Assembly: GCA_012064415.1 (NCBI GenBank)
Contig: SSNU01000032.1
Location: 1-64,000, forward strand
DNA length: 64,000 nucleotides
Source: Gyrodactylus bullatarudis
Lineage: Eukaryota; Platyhelminthes; Monogenea; Gyrodactylidea; Gyrodactylidae
Direction: 5' to 3'
Position 1 is the first letter of the stretch, and every line of letters begins with the position of its first letter. This document shows positions 1 through 12,478 of this stretch, one piece after another. The position numbers and the translations under genes were made by a program. A model generated the notes under the pieces. It saw only the letters and a list, made by a program, of their open reading frames with translations. It did no database searches and had not been told where the DNA came from.

Positions 1-389
1 TGGAAGATTTAACTGAATAGTTATAATTAATTAATGATAATAATTTTTGATAAAATAAATATTTTCTGTAATTATTATTTCTATTTAACTTTGCACGTAA
101 ACTGAACGAAATTGACTATTCATATTTTTGAAAGAGAATTGAAAAAATACGAAATTGAAAATTGTAAAGATCTAAAAAAAATTCCACAGTCATTATAATT
201 ATTCTTTCGAGTGCACAATTGAAAAAAAACCCAATCAATCTACAGTGTGAAGTATTCATGTTAATTCAATTTTGTTTTTTTTTCAGCCTTAATTACATAC
301 TAAATAGACAATTGAGTTTTACAAATACAAAATGAAAAATTACAAAATTGACTTCTTCATTCTACGAACTAGACCTGAAAAAGGTATAG
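1..389 (+). repeat. R repeat, outer left copy
   Basis: R is a 389-bp AT-rich sequence starting TGGAAGATTT and ending AAAAAGGTATAG. It occurs at both ends of each arm, inverted relative to itself within an arm. The outer copies differ from the inner copies at only about four positions (for example TTTTTGAAAG against TTTATGAAAG), without length change. No coding capacity was recognised. It may be a short mobile element or simply a duplicated intron or flank sequence. Confidence 0.85.
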
Positions 390-440
390 TAATTTTGACT
401 TAAAATTTACATCACAAATGCATTCGAATTTCTTACATAC

Positions 441-3400
441 CATTATCGTGATGAGTAGGAAGAGGCTGGCTATCTTATCATATCGCATATTATCAAGTTT
501 GATCAACTGTGCTTTATTCCAGGGTTCAAATTTTGAGTAGTTGATAAACTTTAACTCTGTCATTTTGTCTTCAGTTATATTCAAGTCTGCTAATCTTAAA
601 TTCTGAAAAAAAGGAATGAAGACAATGAAAAGAAATAAATTCTCAAGAGAAAAACGGTACAAAAAAATTACAAAGAATTAACACTTCATATCCCATTGTT
701 CCACCAGTGGAACACAACTCTTTCTCGAGCGATAATTTTAACTGAAAGATACCTAAAATAAAAAATTTGGGACATAAAGGGTTAAAACAGGGCTGATTCT
801 ATGTGCGTATTCTGAGGAGTATTTCTTGAGGTAAGTAAATATTGGCTTCTTGCATGATGAAATATTGCAATTTATCAAAAACTGTGATTGGTTGTTTATA
901 GTTGCTAATCCTTAGAGAAAACTAGATTGCAAAACCCAAAAAAACATTACAAAAAAGTACTTTCAACTAGCTGTATCTTCGAAAAGGAAAAAAGGCGTGA
1001 CGCTATTATTTTGATCTGGTGTATCACTAGAAGGGATAACAAAAAAACTTAAGTGATCTAGAGCCGTAATATGACGCAGATTCTGAATCTGGTTTTATAA
1101 TTATGTATGTTTTGAAGATATTTTCAAGAAAAGAAAAATCCGAATTTCCTCAAAACTGGTAAAATTTTTTAAGAAAAATATTGCAAGAAAATTCCAAGTA
1201 AAATTTATTGGAGAAAATCTTGATATTTTAGTGTAAATTCGTGTTTTCAGATCGACTTATGATTAATCCCGAGCTTTAAATAGATATTTAAATGTAATAA
1301 CTTATAACCAGATAAAACCAAAAAAGTGTATTTAAAGTTAGCTGGTTTTCATACCTTAAAATGAATTGTAATAACAGATAAAATAAATCAAGAAAAATAA
1401 ATCAACTAACTCTGGATGTAATTCTACAATCCTTGTAACTTAATTTGAAATCAACTTCAGGCAGACAATCTTCAATCTCTTCAGCAGTTTGATATATCGA
1501 GTCACCGGGATATTTCGGTGGTGTCCTATTTCGCTTGAGACCTTCATAGCGAAAGACAAACTGTTTAACAGGATCACTGTGAACTGGACTTGAGAGGGAG
1601 GAGTATTTTACAATCTGATTTTTAATCGAACTTGAATCAAAACATATGTGACGAGCCTTCTGTGTGAAAAATATTAATATTTCATATGTCTACCTTAAAG
1701 TAGGTATAACAACAATAAATTAAAATTTCAAAGAAATAGTAAAATATCATCTGAGAAAAAGTGTAAAACAAGAAATGCCTGATAAATTGAAAATTAGAAT
1801 GAGAGAAAACCCAAAAAGTTTGTCCTGACATTAAACCTGAAGAAAAAGAAATGAGTGAACGTTTTCGCTCTGTGTTCAAGATTAGAACTGTAAATAGGGG
1901 AAAAATTGCATAAACAGTTTTTTTCCCTTCCTATTTCAGATTTTAAAACAATTATACATCATCAATGACTGTGATTTATGTGCCTTGTATTAAGACACAC
2001 AGACACATAGGTAAAAATGCATTAAAATATGTTCCAGCTTCCTTGTATAGATGGTGTCAAACTCTAGTGAACGGGAAAAGGCAAAAATCTGCATTATTCA
2101 ACCTCTTTCTCTTTTCAAGGGTTATTTAAAAAACTTTTTTTCTTCTCTCTCTTATACAACAACATGCATGATGATGTTTAACATAAAAACAGTTTATGTT
2201 CCCTCGAAAGGTGATTGTATTTTTCATGTCCTCTTTGTTGTAAACGCCAGGTAAATTTTTCTCAAATTAAAATACAAAACAGGATTGATTGATTTTCAGG
2301 TAGTTTTTGTTCCGGATCAGTACATTGTTTAGAATTTTGAGTTGAAAATTTTTGTTGAAGAAAACCTCAAGAGATCAAAATTGCTTTTTTGTGATTTATA
2401 AATAGCTTATTTATCTCTGACTAATAACTATTTTGAAATAATTTATAGGTTAAAATGCCAAGGAAAAAAAAGAAATTCTCTGTTGGGTTTTAGAACGAAA
2501 TTGTTTATTTTGATATTAGAATACCTAAAGACCCATCAATAATCGTCAAGCATATGCTAAATGTATTAATATCCTTAATTAATATTGACTCCTTGTTCCT
2601 AATGCTGAAAAACAAGAAATATTTTTATCGTTTCATTCATGTTTGATCATATGAAATTATAGTTGAATGATGAAAAAAATATTTCATACAAACCATCAAA
2701 TGAATTTCAAAAAGTATGTTTCTTTCTCAGATGTTCGTATTAAAGTACTGACAGCCTTGGGGTGAAAAATTACTTTATTTTTGAACATGAAAAAAAATCC
2801 CTGAAACATCATTATAGAAAATTTAAATGAGTTGGGAAAATCAGTTTCAATTTTAATAAATTTGGTTCTTTTTCTAACAAAATTCACTCGGGAAAATATT
2901 GGTAGAAAATATAATTTAATCTAGACAAAGAATTCAAATTTGGCCATAGTAATTGAGAAATAAGAAAAAGTTCAAAGAAAAAGTTCAAATGGGTCTTTTT
3001 CTCTCGAATAATAAGGAATTAGAATGTTTTTTTTTCCTGATGATCCTTTGCAATCGATAAAAAAATTTCATTAGAACGATAATGTTGCCGAACCTCATCA
3101 AGTATATTATTATTGCTGGAGTCAACACTCATAAGGAAGATAGGAGAACGAACGAATAATAAGTGATAAACGTTTTATTTCGCCGGGTCTCTTCAGACTT
3201 AATCCCGGGCTCTGATTATATACTATTACATTGCAAAATATAATCAGAGCCCGGGATTAAGTCTGAAGAGACCCGGCGAAATAAAACGTTTATCACTTAT
3301 TATTCGTTCGTTCTCCTATCTTCCTTATGAGTGTTGACTCCAGCAATAAAATAAAAATTTCAATTCAAAAGTTGAAAAAATTGGAAATTGGTGCATTCTA

Positions 3401-5588
3401 TAAATTCAAAGTGTAGCATAATTTTGGTCAGATTGAATTATTTTTGGAGTTCTCTTATGTTAACAACTTATCAGCTTTCATTTCATCCAGGATTCAAAAA
3501 TACTCGATTTTTATTTAACTTTTTATAAAATCGTGCAAGATGCATTCTATCTAAAGAATTCAAGCAATATCAAAAATGTTGGAAATTTTTGACAATGAAT
3601 CCGGAAAGGACAATTTATTGATTAATCTTATCAGATTGAGTCGTTGAAAGCCTAATTTATAGCTTTTCTACTGGCCACATTTAATCTTTTTCAAATGCAT
3701 AATCGAGCTTATCTTTCAACACTGGATTTATGCTTTTGGGGGTTAATGGAAAGTAGTTCATCTCTTTAAAAAGAAAAGGGGAATAAATTGCAAATCGTTC
3801 AAAATCAAATTACTTTTATAGATAGATTACCAGCTTTAATCAATAATTTTTCGCCCTACAATCTAAACTCGGGTTATTTTTAACTCAAGCTAATTTTAAG
3901 AGTCAATATTTCACGCAATCTTTTTTAATGAACAAGGTAGTTTCAATCTCTTCTCCTTCCTAAAACCAAACTAAGAAAAATTCGATTTTTCGCTTTTTAA
4001 GGATTATACAATTAATCCTTAGAGTCCCAGAAATTTTTTTTTCATGGCTCGCATTCAATCTTTTGTCTATCCTATGGTTTGTGAATACGCTGATTACAAA
4101 TCTACAGTTGTTATAACGCAATTATTTTTGGTTCAAAAGTTATCGATCAAAAAGTGATCCATTCTTTGATCCAAAAACAAGTTATCTTTGTAGGTTTAGT
4201 AGATAGAGTTCAGGCGATGCATATTTGGATTCTAGAGATATGATTCCTCGATAAAAGTTATCTTACTTTTTATCTTTAACCCTGGGAAGTAGGTTTTCAA
4301 AAAAATGACATGTGATAAAACTATCACTGTGGGACTTTATGGGTTAAATCATTCGTGTTATGTTTGAGGTACAGGGGGAAAAAGTTTATATTTAAATCTA
4401 CATTTGAGTATAAGATGTAGAGAAGTGTTTACCACGGATGGGAATTGAATAATTCGATGCCATTTTCTTTTAAACTTTTATATATTTTCTTTCTATTAAA
4501 AAAATAGATCTACCTGCTTCTAAATGACAGAGTATTTCTTAAAGAGACCTGTCACCTTTGATTGTCACAAAAAAACCTACATAATTACCAGACACAAAAA
4601 TATTTTGCTTTAGCTTATGAAAAGAAAAATTATTATTTCTTGAGAAAACTGGAATAATTTTACTAGGATTTTGCTTACCTTGAAATATTTCAAATTAAAG
4701 TTGATAAAAAACTTTGGAAATTCAATTATTGGGAAGCCAAGCTCCAAGCCCAGGAGGCTTTCATCGGGTCGCATCCATTCGAGAAACTTTGGATCAATAT
4801 AATCAACAATAGGTCTGTAAGAAGAGGAAAACTCGGGCAAGTAGAGAAATAAATAAAAGTCTTTTTCAATGCCGATTTGGACACAGTCGAGATAAACAAG
4901 AATATCTCTTGGGTCGGGAAGGAAATCCTTATATTGACAACTCATAATGTTCACCTTGGCACTTTCATTCTTATCTAGAAAGTTCAAATTATCAAACGAA
5001 TTAAGAACAAAAAATTTTAAAAATTCTATTTTTTAATAGAGGAGATTTTTTTGATTATTTCAGTGGAATTAAGAATTTCTAGAACGGAATACAGAATTTT
5101 TGATAGAATTCAGCAGTATTGTTGCTCAAACAACATTTTGACTACAATTACTCTGAAACAAGTCTGAAATATTTGATCTAAAATGACTGATTTTTTTGTT
5201 TCATAAAGTCAGTCCCAGAAACATTTCTGGTAAATTTTTTGTAACATTAAAAGATTTTATCATTACTGGACGCCTTATATAGGGAAAAAGTTGAAATAAA
5301 ATTCTTACGTCTTCTTGTGGAATCGGTTTGTATTTGATCTTGTTGGTAAATAAAACAACTAATCTCCTGACAATATCGGCAGATTCCTTGATTCTCAGGC
5401 TGGTCGAGTATTTTGAAATGATACTTGCCCGTATGTTCATTCTTTGAGACATCAGCTGGCCAGAAGCCCCTTGGATTCACTTCATCCTTGAATGAATATC
5501 TCAAATATTCTGGTATTTCCTGGCAAGATAATCTAATGAGATAACTAAAACATAACGTTTCCAGTATTTTAGTTAGCCATAGCGACAT
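441..5588 (-). CDS. Unidentified secreted/type I membrane protein, four exons (left arm)
   Basis: Exons 5588-5309, 4974-4679, 1659-1411 and 602-441 join in phase (1, 0, 0, 0) to 329 open codons without a stop. The product starts MSLWLTK with a short hydrophobic N-terminus and has scattered cysteines. It has N-glycosylation sequons NES, NRT, NIT and NYS, and a hydrophobic end (KIASLFLLITIM) where the last donor GTATGT lies. This looks like an ectodomain running into a membrane helix. The LRY...GF...GK pattern near the N-terminus and the FKLSYKDCRI segment before the helix vaguely recall alpha/epsilon-sarcoglycan, but the resemblance is weak. It lies downstream of the innexin on the same strand and continues beyond the window start. 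I do not assign a function. Confidence 0.6.
678..785. mobile_element. Short piggyBac-type MITE, 108 bp (left arm)
   Basis: Bounded by TTAA at 678-681 and 782-785. The ends read TTAACACTTCATATCCCA and, inverted, TTAACCCTTTATGTCCCA. The first 80 bp match one end of the 510-bp element at 10987-11496, so it is a deletion derivative of the same family. The TTAA target site and CCC-rich ends fit the piggyBac superfamily. Mirror: 24407-24514. Confidence 0.75.
3111..3348. mobile_element. Perfect fold-back MITE, 238 bp (left arm)
   Basis: Two arms of about 110 bp are exact reverse complements around a loop of roughly 15 nt. Outer ends read TATTGCTGGAGTCAACACTC. The inner arm carries a GC-rich CCCGGG core and AACGTTTATCACTT. 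Solo half copies of the same arm lie at about 38820 and 55865. Mirror: 21844-22081. Confidence 0.85.
4012..4347. mobile_element. piggyBac-type MITE, 336 bp, diverged (left arm)
   Basis: TTAA at 4012-4015 and 4344-4347, with ends TCCTTAGAGTCCCAG and CCCATAAAGTCCCACAG (inverted). It is related to, but distinct from, the CATGTCCCA family. Sits in an intron of the unidentified membrane gene. Mirror: 20845-21180. Confidence 0.6.
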
Positions 5589-6019
5589 TAATTTTAACTG
5601 ATAAAGACGATTCCTTTTATTACATAATCCTGCTTATTTCTGATTGGACAGCCAATAACTTGTATGAATAACCCAATTCCTGCAGATTGGTTCTCTTTAA
5701 TAGGATAACTGATTCAAGTATCCGAATGTCATTCAAAACTATGAACCATGATTGGATTAGATCATGCTGGCTTTCTGATAATCTCATTATTTCCTTAGAT
5801 TTATTAAATTATTCTCTGCTTATAATTATTTATATTATGAACTGAAAATTCGCTTGCCTATTTAAATAAAATGAACTTTTATTTTAGTGATCACTACTGT
5901 CTCAAAAAATTTTAAATATTTAAAGTATTAAGAATTTACCACGAACTACTCTTAAGTAAACGGAATTTTATAAAAAGAAAAATTAACTCAAATTAAAATT
6001 TTTAAATTATTATCTTCAA

Positions 6020-6348
6020 GCTTATTTATCGAAGGACAGCAGCTAGAAAACTATATAACACGAGCACCAAACCCTAAAGACAAGGTAGATAGAATAAAAA
6101 GGTGGAATCAACTGTGTAAGCGCAACGGCAGAACCATAGCAAGCATGATCACACACATTGCGTACTGAAATTCATCGGCAAAGAAGAAGCTTTGAAGCAG
6201 ATCAATCACCGACGGCCAAATATAATATTCTTAAGCAAGATTTCAGCATGGAGAGGAAATATCCACAAAACATCAACCACAATAATTTCATATTTAGAAT
6301 TCCTTGAACTTCCTAGAAAATGTATTATACGAAAATTAATCGATTGAA
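6020..6348 (+). other. Relic coding sequence in two overlapping frames (left arm)
   Basis: One frame reads continuously for about 45 codons, including KDKVDRIKRWNQLCKRNGR, and ends TGA at about 6166. The overlapping frame continues from about 6150 to a TGA at 6348 (with KFIGKEEALKQ). Base composition is less AT-rich than the surroundings. It looks like a frameshifted relic of a real coding region. The family is not recognised. The mirror copy is at 18844-19172 on the minus strand. Confidence 0.3.
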
Positions 6349-7441
6349 ATATTTTTGTCAGATTACTCATAAGTACAACCATTTATTATTTGGTATTCTG
6401 AAATAATAAATTTTGTATTTTGGCTAATACCACTTTGTTCTTTCTTTTAAACCTCGAGCTAAAATATTTTGATTAAAAATTTTCAGATAATGCATTGTCA
6501 TAACTAGAAATCAGAAAGTTCACATTTCTCAAGAGAAGCTGTGGTTATTTATCAGGCAATAAATTATTAAATGTGTTATTCAATAGTTATCTAGTTTCGG
6601 TTCTTTCTGTAATAATAGGATTGAAAGAGAAGTTTTTCAAGTTAAAATGAGACATTAAAAATTTTCTTCTGTTAATTCGAATAAACTTTTGTCTGACTTT
6701 TAATTAAGAGACCACAAACAGATTCATAACTACAAATTGAGTTTAATATATTCACAATTGAATGGAGGTGTAAATCTATACACTCCACAAATACGTTTCT
6801 CACCTGTATTAAATAAAAGTAATAATTTTGTGGAAAATCAATTTTTTAAATTAAAGTTCATCGAAACAGCTTTCTAACACTTGAATAACCATTATTTTTC
6901 CCCTGTCTCATTATAAAAATATGAACCAAATGCTATGTGTCTACTTCACAGGACTAAGCTTTAAATTCAAAAAAATTTAGACAAACATTCAGATAATTTC
7001 AAAATTATCATCTTGAAGGTTATTTTTGAGCTCAGCAAATTGTTAATCAAAGAAAATCATCTCTCTACCCCAAAAAATATGGGTTGAGAATTAGAATTCG
7101 ATCTTTTGCAATTCTTGAGTACGTGCATATTAGGAAAAAAACCAGTTTAACCTTAGAAAATCTAAACTGCAGAGTTTCAGAACTTGTTTAAAAGATTTTT
7201 AGAATCAATTTAAACCAGATAGTTACTGTCTGAGAGTCGTTGAGAAACCTCTGATTTACTATGTATGTGTGTGGAATTAATTAGCAAAAAATGGGGAAAG
7301 AATTTCGAAAATACACTAAATGAGTGAATTCTCATTTTCATATGAACTAGGCTTACAAAGCCAACCAGTGTTACAGACACAATTGAGCCTTATATAAAGT
7401 CTGTGGAGAGAACTATTCATATTTGATAAATAAATTTTTAG

Positions 7442-8158
7442 GGAGTCCCACAAGGATCTACCATTGGTCCAACACTCTTCAATCTTGTATTTTCCCAGAT
7501 AACACCGTCTACCACTGACATAACTTACTTCAAGTATGCCGATGATATAAAAATCCTATGCCCATGCAAATATAGCACAGATATCATTCATGATGAACTT
7601 AGACACCTAGACGCATCCCTGGCAAAAATTGGTTTATCATTGAATCGTGTTAAAACGAAAAATCTCTGCCTATCCCCCACTATTATATTAGCCCCGGACC
7701 TCATTCCCTTAATTGTATCTCAAATTCACGACTTGGGACTAAATTACTCCAACAAACTATTCTCAAAAGGTTAAGAATTAACTTTTGGAGCCTCCCTCCT
7801 CTCCAACCTCCCTGCCGGAACAATTAAGAAAACTGAGAACTTCCAATTTCGAATCCTCCTTTCATACTTTGGCCCTAACTCATATAAACAACTTCTAGCC
7901 AAGGCTGATCTTTACCTGGCTGAGAAGAATCGCATTTTTTGCTGTACTCTATCACAAAATCCCACCTACTGCCAATCAAAATTACCACCTTCGCTCCTCA
8001 AGAGGTTTCACGATCCTTCTAACAACACTTCATCCCTTGAGACACAGATTTCAACTTAATTTTGATGTTTTTAAAAACCTAAAGATTTCCCAGATTATTC
8101 CTATTATTTCTTCTTATGTATCAGATAATCATAACTATTTTATTAACTTTTTCAAATA
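7442..8158 (+). mobile_element. Non-LTR retrotransposon fragment (LINE A), left arm
   Basis: The 3' part of a reverse-transcriptase ORF, opening at GVPQGSTIGP and containing the catalytic YADD box about 30 residues later. The frame is stopped at 7772 (TAA) and continues in the same frame through a LINE-like C-terminal region. It then shifts frame near 8035 and ends at a TAA near 8156. Everything upstream of GVPQGS is missing. It lies tail to tail with the innexin 3' end. The type resembles the two other LINE fragments in the window (CR1/jockey-like by general pattern; clade uncertain). Dead. Confidence 0.85.
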
Positions 8159-8278
8159 AAAATTTTATATTTATTTATAAACCTGACCAAAAACCTATAA
8201 AATAAAACAAAATCTACTTTGAAGTAGTTTTATAAATAACAAAAATTATTTATTCAAATAAAAATAAAAGATTATCTC

Positions 8279-8284
8279 TTTATT
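8279..8284 (-). promoter_or_regulatory. Poly(A) signal overlapping innexin stop
   Basis: On the minus strand the stop codon TAA runs directly into TAAAG, giving AATAAA that shares two bases with the stop. A second AATAAA-like site follows about 30 nt downstream. The predicted 3' UTR is therefore extremely short. The mirror site is 16908-16913. Confidence 0.5.
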
Positions 8285-10790
8285 AAACAATGTTGTCATC
8301 ACATGAAAGATCATTACTATCCTGAAATTTTACCACATTTCGATTCGGAATCAACTTTTCATTCATTCTCCTATCCACCGTGTGAATTTTATTTATGGGA
8401 AGGTAATCATCACATTCTTTCAATTGATTTTTATACAAACCCCATAGAGATTTAATCAGGCTGCCAGTGACAAGATCTCTCGAATTTTTCCCAATTAATC
8501 TGAGTATCAATAGACCATCCAGGCGTAAATGTTGCTCAACAAATGCACTAACCAAGGCTACCTCCAATGGAGACACATTGTTCACTCCGAAATGTATATG
8601 TTTTCTGATAAATGCAACTTTCCTCTCAGTCTGAGACATTCGAATGAACCATGTTATCAGAGAGTATGTTGTGAGGATGGCCAAGATTAAGAACCAAAAC
8701 CATAGAAATATGTACAACTTTTCGAGTAGCATATTTAACGGTAATACACACTGGATTGTATACCTATAAAGAAAGTAATAAGAAAATTAATTATAATTAA
8801 TTCATTCATATTCCAATTATATTTTATGATCAGATACATTAATCCTTTAGGAGGGGCAACCATTTTATAACCTAAACCACCATACCTATGAGTAGCATCT
8901 TGATTTTACAAAATATTTACTGGAGGTTTCTGGGTGAGATTTGATCACAGATTTGTGGGTTTTGGTTTCCTCATGCTATCAACAACTTTTTTTAGGTTAT
9001 TAAATCAGTTATATTTGGAAAACCAATTTGTTCAGATTGGCAACTCTCTATCGTACGAAAATAGTTTTTGCTTTCATCAAAATTTCAAACTATATACTTT
9101 TAAAACCAAATTAAAACTTATAATTTTAGCTCGTTATTTTGGTGAAATCTGTTTCTAGAGTCAAAAACTGGGTGTGTGCCTTTTCAGGTATCAAAACTGA
9201 TCACATTTTTGAATTCAACTGGTTTTAAAGAAAAAATTTTCAAAAACGAAAAATTTTAAAATAGTTTCAACTTCCCAATAAATAATTGTAGCTGATTCAA
9301 TCATTGTTAATTCGAAAGAATATTATTTGTTCTATCAGAAAAGTGGTTAATTGTCTATTTTTAGATTCTTTAAAACAGAATTATGGCTCAAGAAAAAGAC
9401 CCGCTGGGGTTAAATGGGTTGAGCTAAGAAATTCAATTGAGTCTTTTCTGCTTACTTATCGTTTTCGCCAATCTTCTTTGCTTCAAAGTCACAAAAGGTC
9501 ACTCTGGGAAAATTGGCAGTTGTATGCCAGGATCGTCCTTTGAAAACGTCCAAGAGAATTCTTATACCGAAAAAACTTGATCCGACAAGCCATTCGAGAA
9601 TGAAGATTTGTACAATGTTATTGATGATAAACATTATTTTCACAGCAAAATACAGATAAGTTAGATAGGCTCCTTTAAGACCTTGGCAGAATTTTCGCTC
9701 CTTTGTGAAATATCGATAGGAAAATAATCTGTATCAAGATAAAAGAATAAAACTATAATTTAGTTGAATTACAATGTAAAAATTACAGTGGTTTTAGATA
9801 TTCAGCCTACTAGCAAAGAGTTGTCAATGACTGGTCATTGAAAATGTTCTTATCACACCTAAATTTTCGAGATAGTTGCCTTACAACATTCAAGACCCGG
9901 ATTCGAATCCAGGAATTGATACTTGCTTGATTTCGATTTCAATGGACGTTGTTAATGACCAAACTTTGCTATTAAGGCTAACTGATATGAAGATGAAAAT
10001 TCACAATGGAAAAAACTCAATATTTTTCTTCTGATAGTCAGGAACACAAATATTCTTTGAATCTCATTATGAAATGAACGATTTAGTCAAAAACGATTCG
10101 ATCAAACAAAAAATAGCTCTTTTTTGGAATTTCAAAGATTATTTTGGACGAAGAATTGAATTCGCCTAAAGAAGTCTAAAGAAATTCGTCATCATTCTGG
10201 GAAATCTGACAATCTGAGTTTTTCAATTATCACGCAGGAAAATGATTCTAAATTTCAATATTAAATTGCTTCAAATCTTCGAAACCGATAAGAAATTTCA
10301 ACTCAAAAGATAAAAAAATGGAAATTCGGTGCAAATCCTTAATTTTGGTCAGAATGAATTTTTTTCGAAAATTTTTCTCCTCTTACAACTTATTGACTAA
10401 ATTCATCCTGGATTCAAAAAATAAATAACTTTCCTGGAAAAAATACTGAGTTTATTGTGAAAATAGTATACTATCTCATTTTCATGTCAGTTAGGTTTAG
10501 CTTGAACCTCTGAAAATCTAACTGTATTGAGTTTCTTGCCTCAGTTTAACATAGTTAAGCTTACCTTTTGAAAAGACCACATGTAAGCAAAAATACCAGA
10601 AAGGAAATAACAAAGCATAATGTCTCAACAATGGCCTTCATCGCCTTCCCATTTACTCTGGCTAGAAATCTAAGCAATTTAGGAAGTTTTTTGTAACAAA
10701 CTGTCAACTGATAACATTTTCTCTTTTTCTGCATACCAACACAATTCATTTCAGTCCATGAGTATCCCCTTGTATCTTCTTCACCATCTT
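8283..10790 (-). CDS. Innexin gene, 3' exons (left arm, sense with 5' half)
   Basis: Exons 10790-10565, 9728-9456 and 8763-8283 complete the innexin. They carry a loop extension, TM3 (about residues 462-485), the second extracellular loop with FPRVTFCDFE and YTIQCVLPLN (Cys518, Cys535), TM4 with LWFWF (about 545-570), and a C-terminal tail containing the innexin-like LRLDG...LLILRLIG pattern. Phases (1 in; 2, 2 and stop) join exactly to the exon ending at 26472. All eight exons total 2,070 nt, or 690 codons with the stop. The join would require an intron of about 15.7 kb containing the whole right arm. A 22-residue hydrophobic stretch at about 415-436, before TM3, is not typical of innexins. 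Confidence 0.85.
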
Positions 10791-10986
10791 CTAAAAGGGA
10801 AAAATGAGGAATTTTTTTAGCATTTTCAATAAAACTGTTGTCAAGGTAAACAGGACTCACGTGTAAGGAATTACGTATAACTCATGTTATTTTATAACAA
10901 TAGATAAGAAATTGTTATACTTTTTCTCAAATTAAAAAAAAGCCTACGTGAGAAATTTTTTCCACGATCACAAATTGAGTTTACTT

Positions 10987-11496
10987 TTAACCTTTCATGT
11001 CCCAAATTATTTTTTTTCCTCACACAAATGAGAAAATTTGCACTCTAACCAAAATAATTACGCTGATTCTGAATCTGAATTCCTTTTTGTAAGCCGACTT
11101 ATCATATCTAAGATAATATAGGTTAAAATTGGCATTTTTTGGCTATAAAACTATTTATCTTCTTAACTATGCGAGATATCGAGCAGGCGATTTTATATTT
11201 GAAATCTACGACTATTGTTTTAGATAGTTATTTTATTTCTTTCTCAGCAAATAGGTTTTCAAAAAAACGTTCTAAATATTTTTAAAATATTTGACAACAT
11301 TTAAAAAAACTCTCCCTTCTTCAAGTAACTATGGTTTGAAAAGTTATCTTTATGAATTATGCATATTTTTTTGTAACTCAATAAATTTCCTTTCTAATCA
11401 GGGGTAGAAAAATTATTTTAGGTATCTTTCAGTTAAAATTATCGCTCGAGAAAGAGTTGTGTTCCACTGGTGGAACAATGGGACATGAAGGGTTAA
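10987..11496. mobile_element. piggyBac-type MITE, 510 bp (left arm)
   Basis: Flanked by TTAA on both sides, with ends CCTTTCATGTCCCA and CCCTTCATGTCCCA (inverted). No coding capacity. Inserted in the innexin intron just upstream of the exon at 10790-10565. Mirror: 13696-14205. Confidence 0.8.
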
Positions 11497-12089
11497 TAGT
11501 TAAAAGGGATTCAAAACGAGAATGAATATTGCACAAATTTCATCAAGATCTTTTAACAAAAGAAAAATAAAGTGATTTAAAAATCAACTAATAATCACTT
11601 TCTAAGCTCCGGAAAAATTATTTCTATAAATTTGCAGAAATAAAGAGTTTTAAACAGAAAAGCTTATATTTTTTGGAATCTAAGAATTCATTTTGTTCGT
11701 CTAAAGAACAATTAATATCTCAACAATTAGTACCTATCTAAAAAGTGACTAAATTTCAATCATTTTCGTTAATATTATTTCAATTTTTAAGAGACTGAAC
11801 AAGACGAAGGTGTCAAAACAGTAACCTCTGTACTTGATTGCTTTGATTGACTAATTTTCTGGGTATTTAACTTCTATTATTGTGTTCACCAGAAATGATA
11901 TTATAATAGGAATATATCAAAAGTTAATTTACTCAATAAAATGAATCCTGAAAATCGATACTTGCGTAATAGAAGAAGGTTTTTCTGGTAATTACAGTAA
12001 CTCATTTACAGATTTTTCAAGATTTCTCATTTCTTTAAAAATACCTACAAAATTTATCTTCTCCGTATTGTAAATGTGGGGCACATGAT

Positions 12090-12478
12090 CTATACCTTTT
12101 TCAGGTCTAGTTCGTAGAATGAAGAAGTCAATTTTGTATTTTTTCATTTTGTATTTGTAAAACTCAATTGTCTATTTAGTATGTAATTAAGGCTGGAAAA
12201 AAAACAAAATTGAATTAACATGAATACTTCACACTGTAGATTGATTGGGTTTTTTTTCAATTGTGCACTCGAAAGAGTAATTATAATGACTGTGGAATTT
12301 TTTTTAGATCTTTACAATTTTCAATTTCGTATTTTTTCAATTCTCTTTCATAAATATGAATAGTCAATTTCGTTCAGTTTACGTGCAAAGTTAAATAGAA
12401 ATAATAATTACAGAAAATATTTATTTTATCAAAAATTATTATCATTAATTAATTATAACTATTCAGTTAAATCTTCCA
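12090..12478 (-). repeat. R repeat, inner left copy
   Basis: Inverted copy of 1-389 at the inner end of the left arm. Together with the outer copy it flanks the 11.7-kb gene-bearing segment as a terminal inverted repeat. The homology with the outer copy ends sharply at the shared GGTATAG. Confidence 0.85.

Noticed and set aside
1..12478. Maverick/Polinton-like giant transposon (389-bp terminal inverted repeats, 12.4 kb)
   Set aside because: No PolB, integrase, packaging ATPase, protease or capsid-like frames; the cargo is spliced host exons and old transposon relics.
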